A stretch of 64,000 bases of DNA from Streptomyces sp. SS1-1 (GCF_008973465.1 NZ_WBXN01000004.1:2954501-3018500); one strand, 5' to 3'. Shown: positions 26,589 through 37,143, numbered from the stretch's first letter. Translations and numbers: made by a program. The notes: generated by a model not told the origin, from the sequence alone.

Positions 26589-26612
26589 ACACCCCCACAA
26601 AAAGGGCAAAAC
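26589..26612 (-). promoter_or_regulatory. Sigma-B-like stress promoter of the PRC-barrel gene
   Basis: On the minus strand GTTT (26612-26609) and GGGTGT (26594-26589) are separated by 14 bases, matching the Streptomyces sigma-B pattern GNNT-N14-16-GGGTAY except for one base. It lies about 43 bases before the start codon. Confidence 0.5.
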
Positions 26613-26674
26613 GACTCACCACAAAGGAAAAGCGCCTACTTTTCGAAAGTGCCGACGCCCCTCACGAATGCGCC

Positions 26675-26697
26675 GTGTACACACTGGCGCGTACACT
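26675..26697 (+). promoter_or_regulatory. Toxin-antitoxin promoter/operator with TGTACA core
   Basis: GTGTACAC (26675-26682), a palindrome with TGTACA at its centre, is followed by GTACAC at 26691-26696. TACACT (26692-26697) is a good -10, only 6 bases before the antitoxin ATG, and no Shine-Dalgarno sequence is present, so the mRNA is probably leaderless. TGTACA cores are known YefM operator elements, fitting autorepression. Confidence 0.5.
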
Positions 26698-26703
26698 GTC
26701 CGC

Positions 26704-26976
26704 ATGACTGAGAACACCGTGACCGTACGGGAAGCCCGCGCGCACCTCGCCGATCACATCAACCGGGCCGAGGAGGGCGTCCCGACCGTCATCACACGCA
26801 ACGGCGTACCGGTGGCGGCCGTGGTCCCGATCTCGGACTTCGAAGCGCTGGAAGAAGCGGCCGATGTCATGCTCGCCCGCGAGGCCGAGGCTGTACTGGC
26901 CGAGGGAGGCAGCACCGTGACCATGGCGGAACTGCTGGCGGACCTGTTCACCGAGCAGGACGGCGAGGCTGCGTGA
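26704..26976 (+). CDS. Phd/YefM-family antitoxin
   Basis: 90 residues: N-terminal DNA-binding Phd/YefM fold (VTVREARAHLADHINRAEEG, ITRNGVPVAAVVPISDFEAL) and a C-terminal acidic helix (about 60-90) expected to wrap the toxin. It neutralises the adjacent toxin and represses its own promoter. The start codon sits directly after the predicted -10, suggesting leaderless translation. Its stop overlaps the toxin GTG. Confidence 0.88.
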   Translation: MTENTVTVREARAHLADHINRAEEGVPTVITRNGVPVAAVVPISDFEALEEAADVMLAREAEAVLAEGGSTVTMAELLADLFTEQDGEAA

Positions 26977-27242
26977 AGTACGCCTTCCGGTTCACCACGG
27001 CGGCACAGCGTCAGCTTCGGGCGATCAGCCGACCCGACGCCATGCGCATCCTGACCGCGTTGACCGCACTCGGTGACGACCCGTACAGCCAGGACGCCGA
27101 CGTCAAGAAGCTCACCGGCCCGGCGGGCCTCTACCGGCTCAGGGTCGGTGGCTACCGGATCGCCTACCAGATCGATGGTGGCGAACTCGTCGTCCTCGTC
27201 GTCAAGGTGGGCGACCGGCGGGACGTCCACCGCAACCTGTGA
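26973..27242 (+). CDS. RelE/ParE-family toxin
   Basis: 89 residues with the RelE fold: KYAFRFTTAAQRQLRAI, helices, then LYRLRVGGYRIAYQID and a C-terminal strand (LVVLVVKVGDRRDVH). RelE-type proteins cleave mRNA on the ribosome; ParE relatives act on gyrase. The conserved Arg and terminal His favour mRNA interferase activity, but this is inference. GTG start in a GTGA overlap with the antitoxin, which precedes it in the usual order. Confidence 0.85.
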   Translation: MKYAFRFTTAAQRQLRAISRPDAMRILTALTALGDDPYSQDADVKKLTGPAGLYRLRVGGYRIAYQIDGGELVVLVVKVGDRRDVHRNL

Positions 27243-27296
27243 CGCCCCGCCCGTCACCGCCTCAGCGCACCCGCGTGGCCCCGAAGCGCGGGCGGA

Positions 27297-28238
27297 TCAC
27301 ACCAGCGACCAAGCGATGCCGTCCAGGATGTCGTGCTCGCTGACCACGACCTCCTCGGCGCCGACGCGTTCCATGATCGCGAGCAGGACCAGGGCGCCCG
27401 CCGCGATGACGTCGACGCGGCCCGGGTGCATGGACGGCACGGCCGCCCGTTCCGCGTGCGTGGAGCGCAGCAGCCACTCGGTGATCTCCCGGACCCGGTC
27501 CCGGCCGACCCGGGAGTGGTGGATGCGGGCCGAGTCGTACTCCGGCAGGTCCTGGGCGATCGCCGACACCGTGGTCACCGAGCCGGCCAGCCCGACCAGC
27601 GTCCGCGCCTCGCGCAGCGGCACCGTCTCCTCGGCGAGGTCGAGGGCCGCCTCGATGTCGGCCCGTACGGCGGCGATCTGCGCGTCGGAGGGCGGGTCGG
27701 AGACGACCCCGTCCTTCACCAGGTGACGTTCCGTCATCCGGACGCAGCCGACGTCCACCGAGCGCGCCGCGCGCACGTGCTCCTCGCCGACGACGAACTC
27801 GGTCGAGCCGCCGCCGATGTCCACGACCAGGTACGGCCGCTTCAGGTCGGCGCGCCCCGTCAGCTCGCGCGTCGCGCCGGTGAAGGAGAACTCGGCCTCC
27901 TGGTCGCCGCTGACGACCTCCGGCTCGACGCCCAGGATGTCCACGACCCCGCGGACGAAGTCGTCGCGGTTCTCGGCGTCGCGGGACGCGGAGGTGGCGA
28001 CGAACCGCACGCGCTCGGCGCCGTGCTCCGCGATGACGCCGGCGTACTCACGGCAGGCGGCGAAGGTGCGCTCCAGCGCCTCGGGCGCCAGCCGGCCCGT
28101 GCGGTCGACGCCCTGGCCGAGCCGCACGATCGTCATCCGCCGGTCCAGCTCGACGAGTTCACCGGTGTCCGGGTGCACGTCGGCCACCAGCAGCCGGATG
28201 GAGTTGGTGCCGCAGTCGACGGCCGCGACCCGGGTCAC
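27297..28238 (-). CDS. ppx: Exopolyphosphatase/pppGpp phosphohydrolase (Ppx/GppA)
   Basis: 313 residues of the short actinobacterial Ppx/GppA form. ASKHA-fold motifs are present: AAVDCGTNSIRLL (phosphate 1), DIGGGSTEFV (phosphate 2) and LAGSVTTVSAIA; the C-terminal HD-type extension of E. coli Ppx is absent. It hydrolyses inorganic polyphosphate or pppGpp. GTG start overlaps the stop of the DUF501 gene, so it is translationally coupled in the eno-divIC-DUF501-ppx cluster. Confidence 0.93.
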   Translation of the reverse strand: MTRVAAVDCGTNSIRLLVADVHPDTGELVELDRRMTIVRLGQGVDRTGRLAPEALERTFAACREYAGVIAEHGAERVRFVATSASRDAENRDDFVRGVVDILGVEPEVVSGDQEAEFSFTGATRELTGRADLKRPYLVVDIGGGSTEFVVGEEHVRAARSVDVGCVRMTERHLVKDGVVSDPPSDAQIAAVRADIEAALDLAEETVPLREARTLVGLAGSVTTVSAIAQDLPEYDSARIHHSRVGRDRVREITEWLLRSTHAERAAVPSMHPGRVDVIAAGALVLLAIMERVGAEEVVVSEHDILDGIAWSLV

Positions 28239-28786
28239 CGGCCCTCCTCCTGCCCGGGCTGCGCGGCATCCGCGGTAAGCGTCACGCAGGCGCCCTTGCG
28301 CCACCACTCCGGCAGCATCGCCAGCGCCTCGTCGCCCAGCGGGTTGACGCCGGGTCCGGCGGCCAGCGAGTGCGCGACCAGGACGTGCAGGCACTTCACG
28401 CGGTCGGGCATGCCGCCCGCGCTGGGAAAGCCCGTCAGCTCCTCGATCTCGTCCCGCCGCCGGATGTAGTCCTCGTGCGCGGCACGGTACGCGGCGGCCA
28501 GCTCGGGGTCGCTCTCCAGACGCGCCGTCATCTCCTTCATCACGCCGTTGGCCTCCAGCGTGCCGATCGCCGACGACGCCTTCGGGCACGTCAGGTAGTA
28601 CAGCGTCGGGAAGGGGGTGCCGTCGGGCAGGCGCGGGGCCGTCTCGACCACGTCCGGCTGGCCGCAGGGGCACCGGTGCGCGATCGCGCGCAGGCCGCGC
28701 GGGGGGCGTCCGAGCTGCTGCTTGAAGGCCTCGACGTCCGCGTCGGTGGGCTCGGTGCGCGGGGTGGGCGGCGGGGGCGTTTCCAT
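28235..28786 (-). CDS. DUF501 family protein
   Basis: 183 residues matching DUF501: FKQQLGRPPRGLRAIAHRCPCGQPDV, YYLTCPKASSAIGTLEANG, and a C-terminal VKCLHVLVAHSLAAGPGVNP. Conserved Cys pairs suggest metal binding. Function unknown, but the gene is almost always between divIC and ppx in actinobacteria. The stop overlaps the ppx start (GTGA). Confidence 0.9.
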   Translation of the reverse strand: METPPPPTPRTEPTDADVEAFKQQLGRPPRGLRAIAHRCPCGQPDVVETAPRLPDGTPFPTLYYLTCPKASSAIGTLEANGVMKEMTARLESDPELAAAYRAAHEDYIRRRDEIEELTGFPSAGGMPDRVKCLHVLVAHSLAAGPGVNPLGDEALAMLPEWWRKGACVTLTADAAQPGQEEGR

Positions 28787-28796
28787 GCCTGTCTTT

Positions 28797-29285
28797 CTAT
28801 CGTCTCTGTTCGCTGCGGGCGGCGTCGGCCTTGTCGACGCCCTCCCAGAGGTTCGTGTACCAGGGGCGGTGGGCCGCGCCCAGGTCGGTCCGGGACTGCT
28901 TGGCCGCGTCCGGGTCGACGACGACGTAGCCGGTCTCGCCGGGCATCACGTAGTGCAGCCGCAGCCGGATCTGCTGCTCGGCGTACGCGTCGTCCTGCCA
29001 GCGGGCCTTGAGGTCGCGCAGCTCCTCGACGCGCCGGGCGGTCTCGGCCTTCTCCCGCTGGAGATCGGCGATCTCGGCGCGCTGGGAGACGTACTGCCTT
29101 ATCGGGTACGCCATCGCCACGACGAGTGTGCACACGACCAGCGCGAGCAGCGCGGCGCGTCCGGTGAGCCGGGAGCGCCGGGCCTGCCGCTTGGTCTGGG
29201 AGCGGTAGACACGGGCCGCCGTCTGCTCCCCGAGCAACCGGATCCTGGTCGCGGTGGAGAACCGGTCCCGGTCCTTCACGGCCAT
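28797..29285 (-). CDS. divIC: Septum formation initiator DivIC/FtsB-like
   Basis: 162 residues: cytoplasmic basic N-terminus (about 1-45), one membrane helix (about 48-68, ALLALVVCTLVVAMAYPI) and an extracellular coiled coil (about 75-105, EIADLQREKAETARRVEEL). Single-pass divisome protein that in Streptomyces supports sporulation septation. It lies immediately downstream of eno, the classic actinobacterial order. Confidence 0.92.
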   Translation of the reverse strand: MAVKDRDRFSTATRIRLLGEQTAARVYRSQTKRQARRSRLTGRAALLALVVCTLVVAMAYPIRQYVSQRAEIADLQREKAETARRVEELRDLKARWQDDAYAEQQIRLRLHYVMPGETGYVVVDPDAAKQSRTDLGAAHRPWYTNLWEGVDKADAARSEQRR

Positions 29286-29307
29286 GTACCGCCTCCGTCT
29301 CAACGCG

Positions 29308-29352
29308 CGTACGTCCCCGCACACGGTACGGGACCGAGTACGGGGACGTACG
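29308..29352 (-). terminator. Hairpin between eno and divIC
   Basis: CGTACGTCCCCG (29308-29319) and CGGGGACGTACG (29341-29352) form a perfect 12-base stem with a 21-base loop. It probably ends or attenuates eno transcription before divIC. Confidence 0.65.
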
Positions 29353-29378
29353 TACGACGCTTCCTACGGGTGCGTGCC

Positions 29379-31572
<2,194 letters not shown>

Positions 31573-31575
31573 TCA

Positions 31576-31805
31576 CCGACGCCTACGAGGTGAGCTGTCG
31601 GGTTCGGGCCGGTTGAGTGCCCGGTCGCGCGACGCTGGTGCGCGCTGCGCGACTTCACCCCAAGCCGGTTCCGGCCGTCCTCACCCCGAAGGGCCTCGAC
31701 TTCCGGACCCGGCGCTTACCTTGGGTCCCCCGCTCCTGCCTACGGCGCATGACGCGACGACTGTTCCCGTACGGCCGCCGGCAGGATTCGGCGTGACGGC
31801 TGTCG
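31576..31805 (-). promoter_or_regulatory. ydaO/yuaA c-di-AMP riboswitch in the rpfA leader
   Basis: The minus-strand leader carries the family's conserved blocks in order: ACGCCGAATCC, GGCAGGAGCGGGGGACCCA, GGGGTGAAG, and the 3' block CCGAACCCGACAGCTCACCT followed by CGTAGGCGTCGG. These match the actinobacterial ydaO class (Rfam RF00379, by memory). The S. coelicolor rpfA riboswitch reduces expression when c-di-AMP is high. The rest of the gap to 31966 holds a short CTGAGA/TCTCAG inverted repeat (31879-31896) in AT-rich sequence, probably the rpfA promoter region. Confidence 0.92.
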
Positions 31806-31966
31806 GGGCTCGCACTGGTGGCGAGCGGTCACGACCGTAGACACGCCGCGCGGGGATTTTCAAAGACGATCAAGGCTTCTGAGATCTATCTCTCAGTCCA
31901 TTCAAAACGGACATTCACCATGAAAGCGGGGCGTGAACTGCCGCTTCATTTGGCCCTGTTCGGGCG

Positions 31967-32965
31967 TTATTCGGTGGGGACGTCCAGCGTCTGACCGGGG
32001 GCGATGCTGTTCGCGTCGGCGCCGATGGCCGCCTTGTTCGCCTCGTACAGCGCGCGCCATCCGCCGTCGACGTCAAGGGAGTCGGCGATGGAGGCGAGCG
32101 TGTCGCCCGCGCGGACCTTGTAGGAGGCGTGGCGGCCGGAGGAGCCGGCGGTGGCGTCCGTGGTGGCGGACTCCTCGGCGCTCGCCCCGCGGTGACGTCC
32201 GGAACCGGCCGGGGCGTCCTCGATCGCGGCGGTGTCGACGAGGCTCCAGGAACCCACGCTCTGCGCGGAGTTGTCCTGACGGTCCCGCACGGGCGTCTCC
32301 ACGGGCGAGCTGTCCGGCGACTCCGAGGCCGTCGCCCCGCCCGCCTTGCCGGCCTTCTCGGACGCATCGGACTTATCGGCCGTAGCGGACGAAGAAGGGG
32401 AGGAACTGGAGCTGTCGGGCGTTTCGGACGAGTCGTCGGGTGACGCGCTCGGCGTGCCCGACGCGTCGTCGGAGGCGGCCGCATCGCCGTCGGAGTCGGA
32501 GGATCCGGACGAACCAAGCAAGCCGGACGAGCCGGACACCTCACTCGGGGAGTCCACGCCGACCCCGGTGTCGAGGTCGACGGCCCCCGACTTCTTGCTG
32601 AGCCCGTTGAGCACCGCGCAGGTGCCCCAGGGCCCCGTGCCGCGCGCCGCGAGGATGTCCTGCGCCACGGCGATCTGCTGGGACCGGCTGGCCAGGTCCG
32701 GGCTGGCGGCGTAGTCGAGACCGCCGAACTTCTCCCAGTCCGCCTGGGTCAACTGGAGCCCGCCGTAGTGCCCGTTGCCCGTGTCCGCGCTCCAGGAGCC
32801 GCCGCTCTCGCAGTCGGCGACCCTGTCCCACACGTTGCCGTCCGCCGCGCTCGCGCCCGAGGCGCCGAGGAGCGGGATGGCGATGGCGGAACCGGTCACT
32901 CCGGCCGCGACGAGAAGAGCCGGAGCCTGACGGGGGCGACGGTGACGACCGTTCCCGGAGAGCAT
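31967..32965 (-). CDS. rpfC: Resuscitation-promoting factor with Ser/Asp-rich linker and LysM (RpfC-like)
   Basis: 332 residues: signal peptide (about 1-40), Rpf domain (about 43-120) with catalytic Glu in CESGGSWSADTGNGHYGG, then about 145 residues very rich in Ser, Asp and Ala, and a C-terminal LysM domain (about 283-332, YKVRAGDTLASIAD). Secreted peptidoglycan-cleaving enzyme, paralogue of the adjacent rpfA. No riboswitch precedes it; it has its own promoter. The long acidic linker probably spans the wall. Gene symbol by position next to rpfA and memory of S. coelicolor naming. Confidence 0.88.
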   Translation of the reverse strand: MLSGNGRHRRPRQAPALLVAAGVTGSAIAIPLLGASGASAADGNVWDRVADCESGGSWSADTGNGHYGGLQLTQADWEKFGGLDYAASPDLASRSQQIAVAQDILAARGTGPWGTCAVLNGLSKKSGAVDLDTGVGVDSPSEVSGSSGLLGSSGSSDSDGDAAASDDASGTPSASPDDSSETPDSSSSSPSSSATADKSDASEKAGKAGGATASESPDSSPVETPVRDRQDNSAQSVGSWSLVDTAAIEDAPAGSGRHRGASAEESATTDATAGSSGRHASYKVRAGDTLASIADSLDVDGGWRALYEANKAAIGADANSIAPGQTLDVPTE

Positions 32966-33034
32966 GCGGGGACCTTTCGCGAGACAGCGGTGACCAAGAC
33001 GCGCGGAACCCGCACGCCTTCGTTGATGGGTGAA

Positions 33035-33064
33035 CGTATAGGCAGACGATCACTTGTCACAAGT
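33035..33064 (-). promoter_or_regulatory. rpfC promoter overlapped by a palindrome
   Basis: On the minus strand TTGTGA (33062-33057) and TATACG (33040-33035) are 16 bases apart, a good promoter. ACTTGTCACAAGT (33052-33064), a perfect 13-base palindrome around one central base, covers the -35. Direct GATCAC repeats and TCACGTGA follow just upstream (about 33075-33095). Confidence 0.5.
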
Positions 33065-33108
33065 TAATGCCGCGCAGATCACGTGAAGATCACAGAGGTG
33101 AGCGCGTG

Positions 33109-34413
33109 TCACGTTTGCGGAGCGGAACGGTTGCCTCCGACCGGGGTGAACTCCACCGGCAGGGTGCGCAGGCCCCGCATGATGAGCCCGCCGCGCCACC
33201 TCAACTCGGCCGGGTCGGCGGCCAGTCGCAGGTCGGGGAGCCGGGTGAGCAGGGAGGCGAGGGCCGTCTGACCCTCCAGCCGGGCCAGCGGGGCGCCCAG
33301 GCAGTAGTGGATGCCGTGGCCGTAGCCGAGGTGCTGGTTGTCGCGCCGGCCGAGGTCGAGGACGTCGGGGTCGGCGAACCGCTCCGGGTCCCGGTCGGCG
33401 GCGGCGAGGACGACGAGCACCGGATCGCCCGCGGCGATGTCCTGCCCGCCGATGGTCAGCGGCTCGGTGGCGAAACGCCAGGTGGCGAGCTCCACCGGCC
33501 CGTCGTAGCGCAGGAGTTCCTCGACGCCGGTCTCCAGCAGGGCGGTGTCGTGGGCGGCCAGGGAGTCCTGGAGCCGGGCGCGCTGGCCGGGGTGGGTGAG
33601 CAGGGCGTAGGTGCCGTTCCCGATGAGGTTGACGGTGGTCTCGAAGCCGGCGAACAGCAGGATGAAGGCCATGGCGGCGGCCTCGTTCTCGGTGAGGTGC
33701 TCGCCGTGGTCGGAGGCCCGGATGAGACCGGAGATCAGGTCCTCGTCCGGGGTGGGCGCGTCGGGCAGGGCTTCGCGCTTGCGGTGGATGAGATCGGCCA
33801 GATAGCCGCGCATCTTCTTCACGGACCGGGCGACCCCGCCGCGGGGCCCGCCCTGATGCCGGATCATCATGCCCGCCCAGTCCCGGAAGTCGTCCTGGTC
33901 CTCGCGGGGGACGCCGAGCAGGTCGCAGATGGCGTAGATGGGCAGCGGGAAGGCGAACTCGTGGATGAGGTCCGCCTCCCCCTTCCCGGCGAACCCGTCG
34001 ATCAGCTGGTCGGTCAGCTCCTGCACGCGGGGCGCGAACGCGGCGACGCGGCGCGGGGTGAACGCCTTGCTGACCAGCCGCCGCAGCCGGGTGTGGTCCG
34101 GCGGGTCGATGTTCAGCAGATGCGTCATCAGCTCCGCCTTGCGCTCACCGGGGATGCCGGTCCTGCCCTTGGCGTGGGCCGGCCCGGCGTGGTGGGCCGG
34201 GTTCTTGGAGAGCCGGTTGTCGGCGAGCGTCTGCTTGGCGTCTGCGTACCGGGTGACCAGCCAGGCCTCCACCCCGCTGGGCAGCCGGGTCCGGTGCACG
34301 GGCGCGTGCTCCCGCAGCCAGGCGTACGCCGGGTACGGGTCGGTGGCGAACTCCCAGGTGAACAGCTCGGGAGAGCCGGGGGCGGAAGCGGGGCGGTGGG
34401 GCTGGTCGGTCAC
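33109..34413 (-). CDS. Cytochrome P450
   Basis: 434-residue soluble class I P450: I-helix AGFETT, K-helix EELLR, and haem-binding loop LGYGHGIHYCLGAPLARLE with the thiolate Cys. Resembles CYP105/107-type bacterial monooxygenases. No ferredoxin or reductase gene adjacent; electron partners must come from elsewhere. GTG start. It follows mazG on the same strand with only 50 bases between. Substrate unknown. Confidence 0.93.
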   Translation of the reverse strand: MTDQPHRPASAPGSPELFTWEFATDPYPAYAWLREHAPVHRTRLPSGVEAWLVTRYADAKQTLADNRLSKNPAHHAGPAHAKGRTGIPGERKAELMTHLLNIDPPDHTRLRRLVSKAFTPRRVAAFAPRVQELTDQLIDGFAGKGEADLIHEFAFPLPIYAICDLLGVPREDQDDFRDWAGMMIRHQGGPRGGVARSVKKMRGYLADLIHRKREALPDAPTPDEDLISGLIRASDHGEHLTENEAAAMAFILLFAGFETTVNLIGNGTYALLTHPGQRARLQDSLAAHDTALLETGVEELLRYDGPVELATWRFATEPLTIGGQDIAAGDPVLVVLAAADRDPERFADPDVLDLGRRDNQHLGYGHGIHYCLGAPLARLEGQTALASLLTRLPDLRLAADPAELRWRGGLIMRGLRTLPVEFTPVGGNRSAPQT

Positions 34414-34471
34414 GCCCCCGACGGTATCGGGCTCAGGCGGGCACGCCCCCGACGGCATCCGTCTCAGGCGG
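34410..34471. repeat. Imperfect tandem duplication at the mazG stop/P450 start
   Basis: Two adjacent 31-base units (34410-34440 and 34441-34471) share CACGCCCCCGACGG and CTCAGGCGG with few differences. The distal copy contains the mazG stop codon, the proximal one abuts the P450 start, so a short duplication has extended the gap between the genes. Confidence 0.65.
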
Positions 34472-35441
34472 ACAGGCCCTCCGCGGCCCGGACCGCGTCC
34501 CGGTAGGCGCGGGCGGCGACCCGCAGGGCGGCCTCCGGGTCGACGCCGGCCTCGGCCGCCCGTACGGCCGTGGCGAGCAGGTCGTAGCCGACGCCCTCCC
34601 CCGTCGGCAGCGGGACGTCCAGGCCGGCCGTGCGGACCCGGGACGCCAGCTTCGCCGCGAGGGCGAGGCCCGGCTGGCCGAGCGGGATGCCGTCGGTGAC
34701 GGACTCCCGCCGCTTCTCCTCGGCCTTCGTCCGCAGCCAGTGCTCGCGGACCTCCTCGGGGGTCGTCGCGGTCGCGTCGCCGAAGACATGGGGGTGGCGG
34801 TGGATGAGCTTGGCCACGATGCCGCCGGCGACGTCGTCGACGGAGAAGGGGGCGTCCGGGTGCTCCTCGGCGATCCGGGCGTGGAAGACGACCTGGAGCA
34901 GGACGTCGCCCAGTTCCTCGCGCAGCTCGTCGCGGTCGCCGTCCTCGATCGCCTCGACCAGCTCGTACGCCTCCTCGATGCCGTACTTGGCCAGGCCCTC
35001 GTGGGTCTGCCGGGACGACCAGGGGCACTCGGCGCGGATGCGGTCCATGACCTGGACGAGGTCGAGGAGGCGGGCGCCGGGCAGGTCGTAGGAGGCGGGC
35101 AGCAGTTCCAGCTCGGGCATCCGCACCCGGCCGGTGCCGGCGAGCCGGGCCAGGCCGTCGGTGAGCGCGGGCTCTCCCTCGCCGGTGGCGACGACCACGG
35201 CGGTCCGGCCGCCGGAGCACGCCTCGACCAGCTGCTCGGCGGTCGGGGCGGCCTCGTCGACGGTGATCCCGGCCTCGCGCAGATACGGCAGCTGCGGGTG
35301 CGCGCCGTCCGCGCACAGCACCCGGTCGGCCTCGCGCAGCGCCTGCCAGGCCGGCCAGGACAGCAGGCCGGGGGCGACGCGGTGGCTGGTGGTGAGCAGG
35401 ACGATACGGCCGGGGGCGGCTTCGGGACTGGTTGCGTTCAC
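34464..35441 (-). CDS. mazG: MazG nucleoside triphosphate pyrophosphohydrolase with N-terminal methylase-like domain
   Basis: 325 residues. C-terminal MazG NTPase (about 125-310): CPWSSRQTHEGL, YGIEEAYELVEAIE, REELGDVLLQVVFHARIAEE, IHRHPHVFGD. The N-terminal 100 residues resemble the tetrapyrrole (corrin/porphyrin) methylase fold seen in YabN-type MazG proteins. MazG hydrolyses abnormal dNTPs and may lower ppGpp indirectly. GTG start chosen at 35441. Probably co-transcribed with the P450 gene. Confidence 0.88.
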   Translation of the reverse strand: MNATSPEAAPGRIVLLTTSHRVAPGLLSWPAWQALREADRVLCADGAHPQLPYLREAGITVDEAAPTAEQLVEACSGGRTAVVVATGEGEPALTDGLARLAGTGRVRMPELELLPASYDLPGARLLDLVQVMDRIRAECPWSSRQTHEGLAKYGIEEAYELVEAIEDGDRDELREELGDVLLQVVFHARIAEEHPDAPFSVDDVAGGIVAKLIHRHPHVFGDATATTPEEVREHWLRTKAEEKRRESVTDGIPLGQPGLALAAKLASRVRTAGLDVPLPTGEGVGYDLLATAVRAAEAGVDPEAALRVAARAYRDAVRAAEGLSA

Positions 35442-35515
35442 GCTCCGAACGTAACCCACGCCGTGGGTGCGGCCCTTCGGCCGTCCCCTTGACCGGCCGT
35501 CCCCGGACCGGCCGG

Positions 35516-36154
35516 TTACGCGGGCTGCTGGGGTGCGGTGACCTCGCGCAGCCAGGGGGCCTTGGCGTCCGTGCGGGCGCTCTGGCGGGCGTCCCAGGTG
35601 CCGTAGCGGGGGTTGAGGTCGATGTCGAGCTTCTTGGAGGCCGCGGCCAGCGCGTCCCAGAAGGCGGGCTTGCCGGTGTCGGTGCCGAGCGCGGTGGCGA
35701 GCTTCTGGGCCTCCAGCTGGAGGCGGAGGTTGTCGTCGAGGCGCTGCGGCGGGACGCCGTACTGCTGGAGCCAGGACGTCTCGAGCGCCTTCGCGCCGCC
35801 GACCTGCTTCTCCAGGCCGTCCCGCATCTCCTGGACCTCCTTGCGGGTGACGCTCACGCCGTGGTCGAGGGCGGCCCGGTGCAGCACCCGGTCGAGGACC
35901 ATGGTGTGCAGTACGTCGCGTGGGAGGGTGCCGGACCGGGCGATGACCTGGGCGTAGGCGGCCTCGTCGGGGACGGCCGCGCGCTGGGCGTCGCGTACCT
36001 CGCTCACCCGGTTCTCCAGCTGGGCGACGGTGATCCGCTGGTCTCCGACGACGGCGGCCGCGCCCGGATGCGCGTCGCTTCCGCACGCGGTGAGCAGGGG
36101 CGCCGCGGCGAGCGCGGCGGAGAGCAGGAGCGCGGTACGACGGCGGCGGTGCAA
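35516..36154 (-). CDS. SurA N-terminal domain lipoprotein
   Basis: 212 residues with a lipoprotein signal (lipobox LLTAC at about 20-24), followed by a SurA/trigger-type helical chaperone domain (AVVGDQRITVAQLENRVSEV, LPRDVLHTMVLDRVLHRAALD). No PPIase domain is evident. Probably an extracytoplasmic chaperone or foldase-like protein. The TTG start is supported by GGGAGG 5 bases upstream; no better ATG/GTG is in frame nearby. Confidence 0.8.
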   Translation of the reverse strand: MHRRRRTALLLSAALAAAPLLTACGSDAHPGAAAVVGDQRITVAQLENRVSEVRDAQRAAVPDEAAYAQVIARSGTLPRDVLHTMVLDRVLHRAALDHGVSVTRKEVQEMRDGLEKQVGGAKALETSWLQQYGVPPQRLDDNLRLQLEAQKLATALGTDTGKPAFWDALAAASKKLDIDLNPRYGTWDARQSARTDAKAPWLREVTAPQQPA

Positions 36155-36309
36155 GGAGACCTCCCGAGGGGCGCTTGTGCGACGGTGCACAAAGTCTTGC
36201 GATGATCGATGGTAGGCAGTGGGCAAGCTCTGGCCAACCCATTCGACCAACGATTCGCTCGGGCTTCGGGCACCGCCGCGTCCCGTGCGCGGGGGCCGCG
36301 GGGGCCGGT

Positions 36310-37143
36310 TCAGCCGATGATGGCCACCGGCGCGTCCCAGGCGTCCCGGTCGACGGTGAGCGTGACGCCGCCGTGCGTCTCCTTGCTGTTGACCAGGTAC
36401 TGGTGGCCGCGGCTGTGGTCCGTGTACTGGCTCGCGCCCCACGGCCAGTCCGCGGTCGTGGTGTTCTTCTTGTCCCACAGCGCGTACCAGAGGTTGCCCG
36501 GCAGGTCGGTCCGGTCCGCCGCGGTGGCGACGGCCTTGGCGCTGGAGCTGGTGAAGCCGTAGTAGCCGCCCCGGTAGGTCTTGGCGCGCAGCGTCTTCGT
36601 GAAGGACCGCACATACGTCAGCACGGCGTTGTTGCACGCCTTGTCCGTGACCGTGTACGGCTCCATGTCCAGGTAGATCGGGCTGCCCGCCTTCATGCCG
36701 AGCGCGGAGGCCTTGGCGACGGCGTCCGCCGCGTCGCGGGCGCCGAGGGAGGAGGCGGTGGCGGCGGTCAGCTTCTCGGGGCTGGAGCCGGTCTGGCAGG
36801 GCGGCTGGGCGCCGACGTAGATCGGGATGAGCTTCCAGCCCAGGGAGTTGACCGACTTCACCCAGGAGGCCGTGAGGTTGGGCTGGGCGCAGCCGCGGTT
36901 CCTGCCGCCCACGTAGACGGCGGCGGCGCCGTAGAAACCGGTGTGCCAGGCCTTCATGGCGGACAGCGAGGGCGCGGTGCAGGTGTCGAACGCGCGGCCG
37001 GTGTACGTCTTCTGGGCGGGCCAGGTGGCGGTGGTGGCGGCCATGGAGGTCTGGGCGGCGACGCCGGCTCCGGCGACGACGGCCGCGCCGGCCACCGCCC
37101 AGGCGAGGTGTCTGCGCTTCTTCGACTGCCGATGACCGGCCAT
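36310..37143 (-). CDS. Secreted DUF1906 glycoside-hydrolase-like protein
   Basis: 277 residues: signal peptide (about 1-36, ending SMAA) and a DUF1906 (Rv2525c-like) TIM-barrel domain: GRAFDTCTAPSLSAMKAW, YVGGRNRGC, LIPIYVGAQPPCQ, IYLDMEPYTV, YRGGYYGFTSSS, WGASQYTDH. The family resembles GH25-type lysozymes and may act on peptidoglycan, though catalysis is unproven. Cysteines suggest disulfides. ATG at 37143. Confidence 0.88.
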   Translation of the reverse strand: MAGHRQSKKRRHLAWAVAGAAVVAGAGVAAQTSMAATTATWPAQKTYTGRAFDTCTAPSLSAMKAWHTGFYGAAAVYVGGRNRGCAQPNLTASWVKSVNSLGWKLIPIYVGAQPPCQTGSSPEKLTAATASSLGARDAADAVAKASALGMKAGSPIYLDMEPYTVTDKACNNAVLTYVRSFTKTLRAKTYRGGYYGFTSSSAKAVATAADRTDLPGNLWYALWDKKNTTTADWPWGASQYTDHSRGHQYLVNSKETHGGVTLTVDRDAWDAPVAIIG

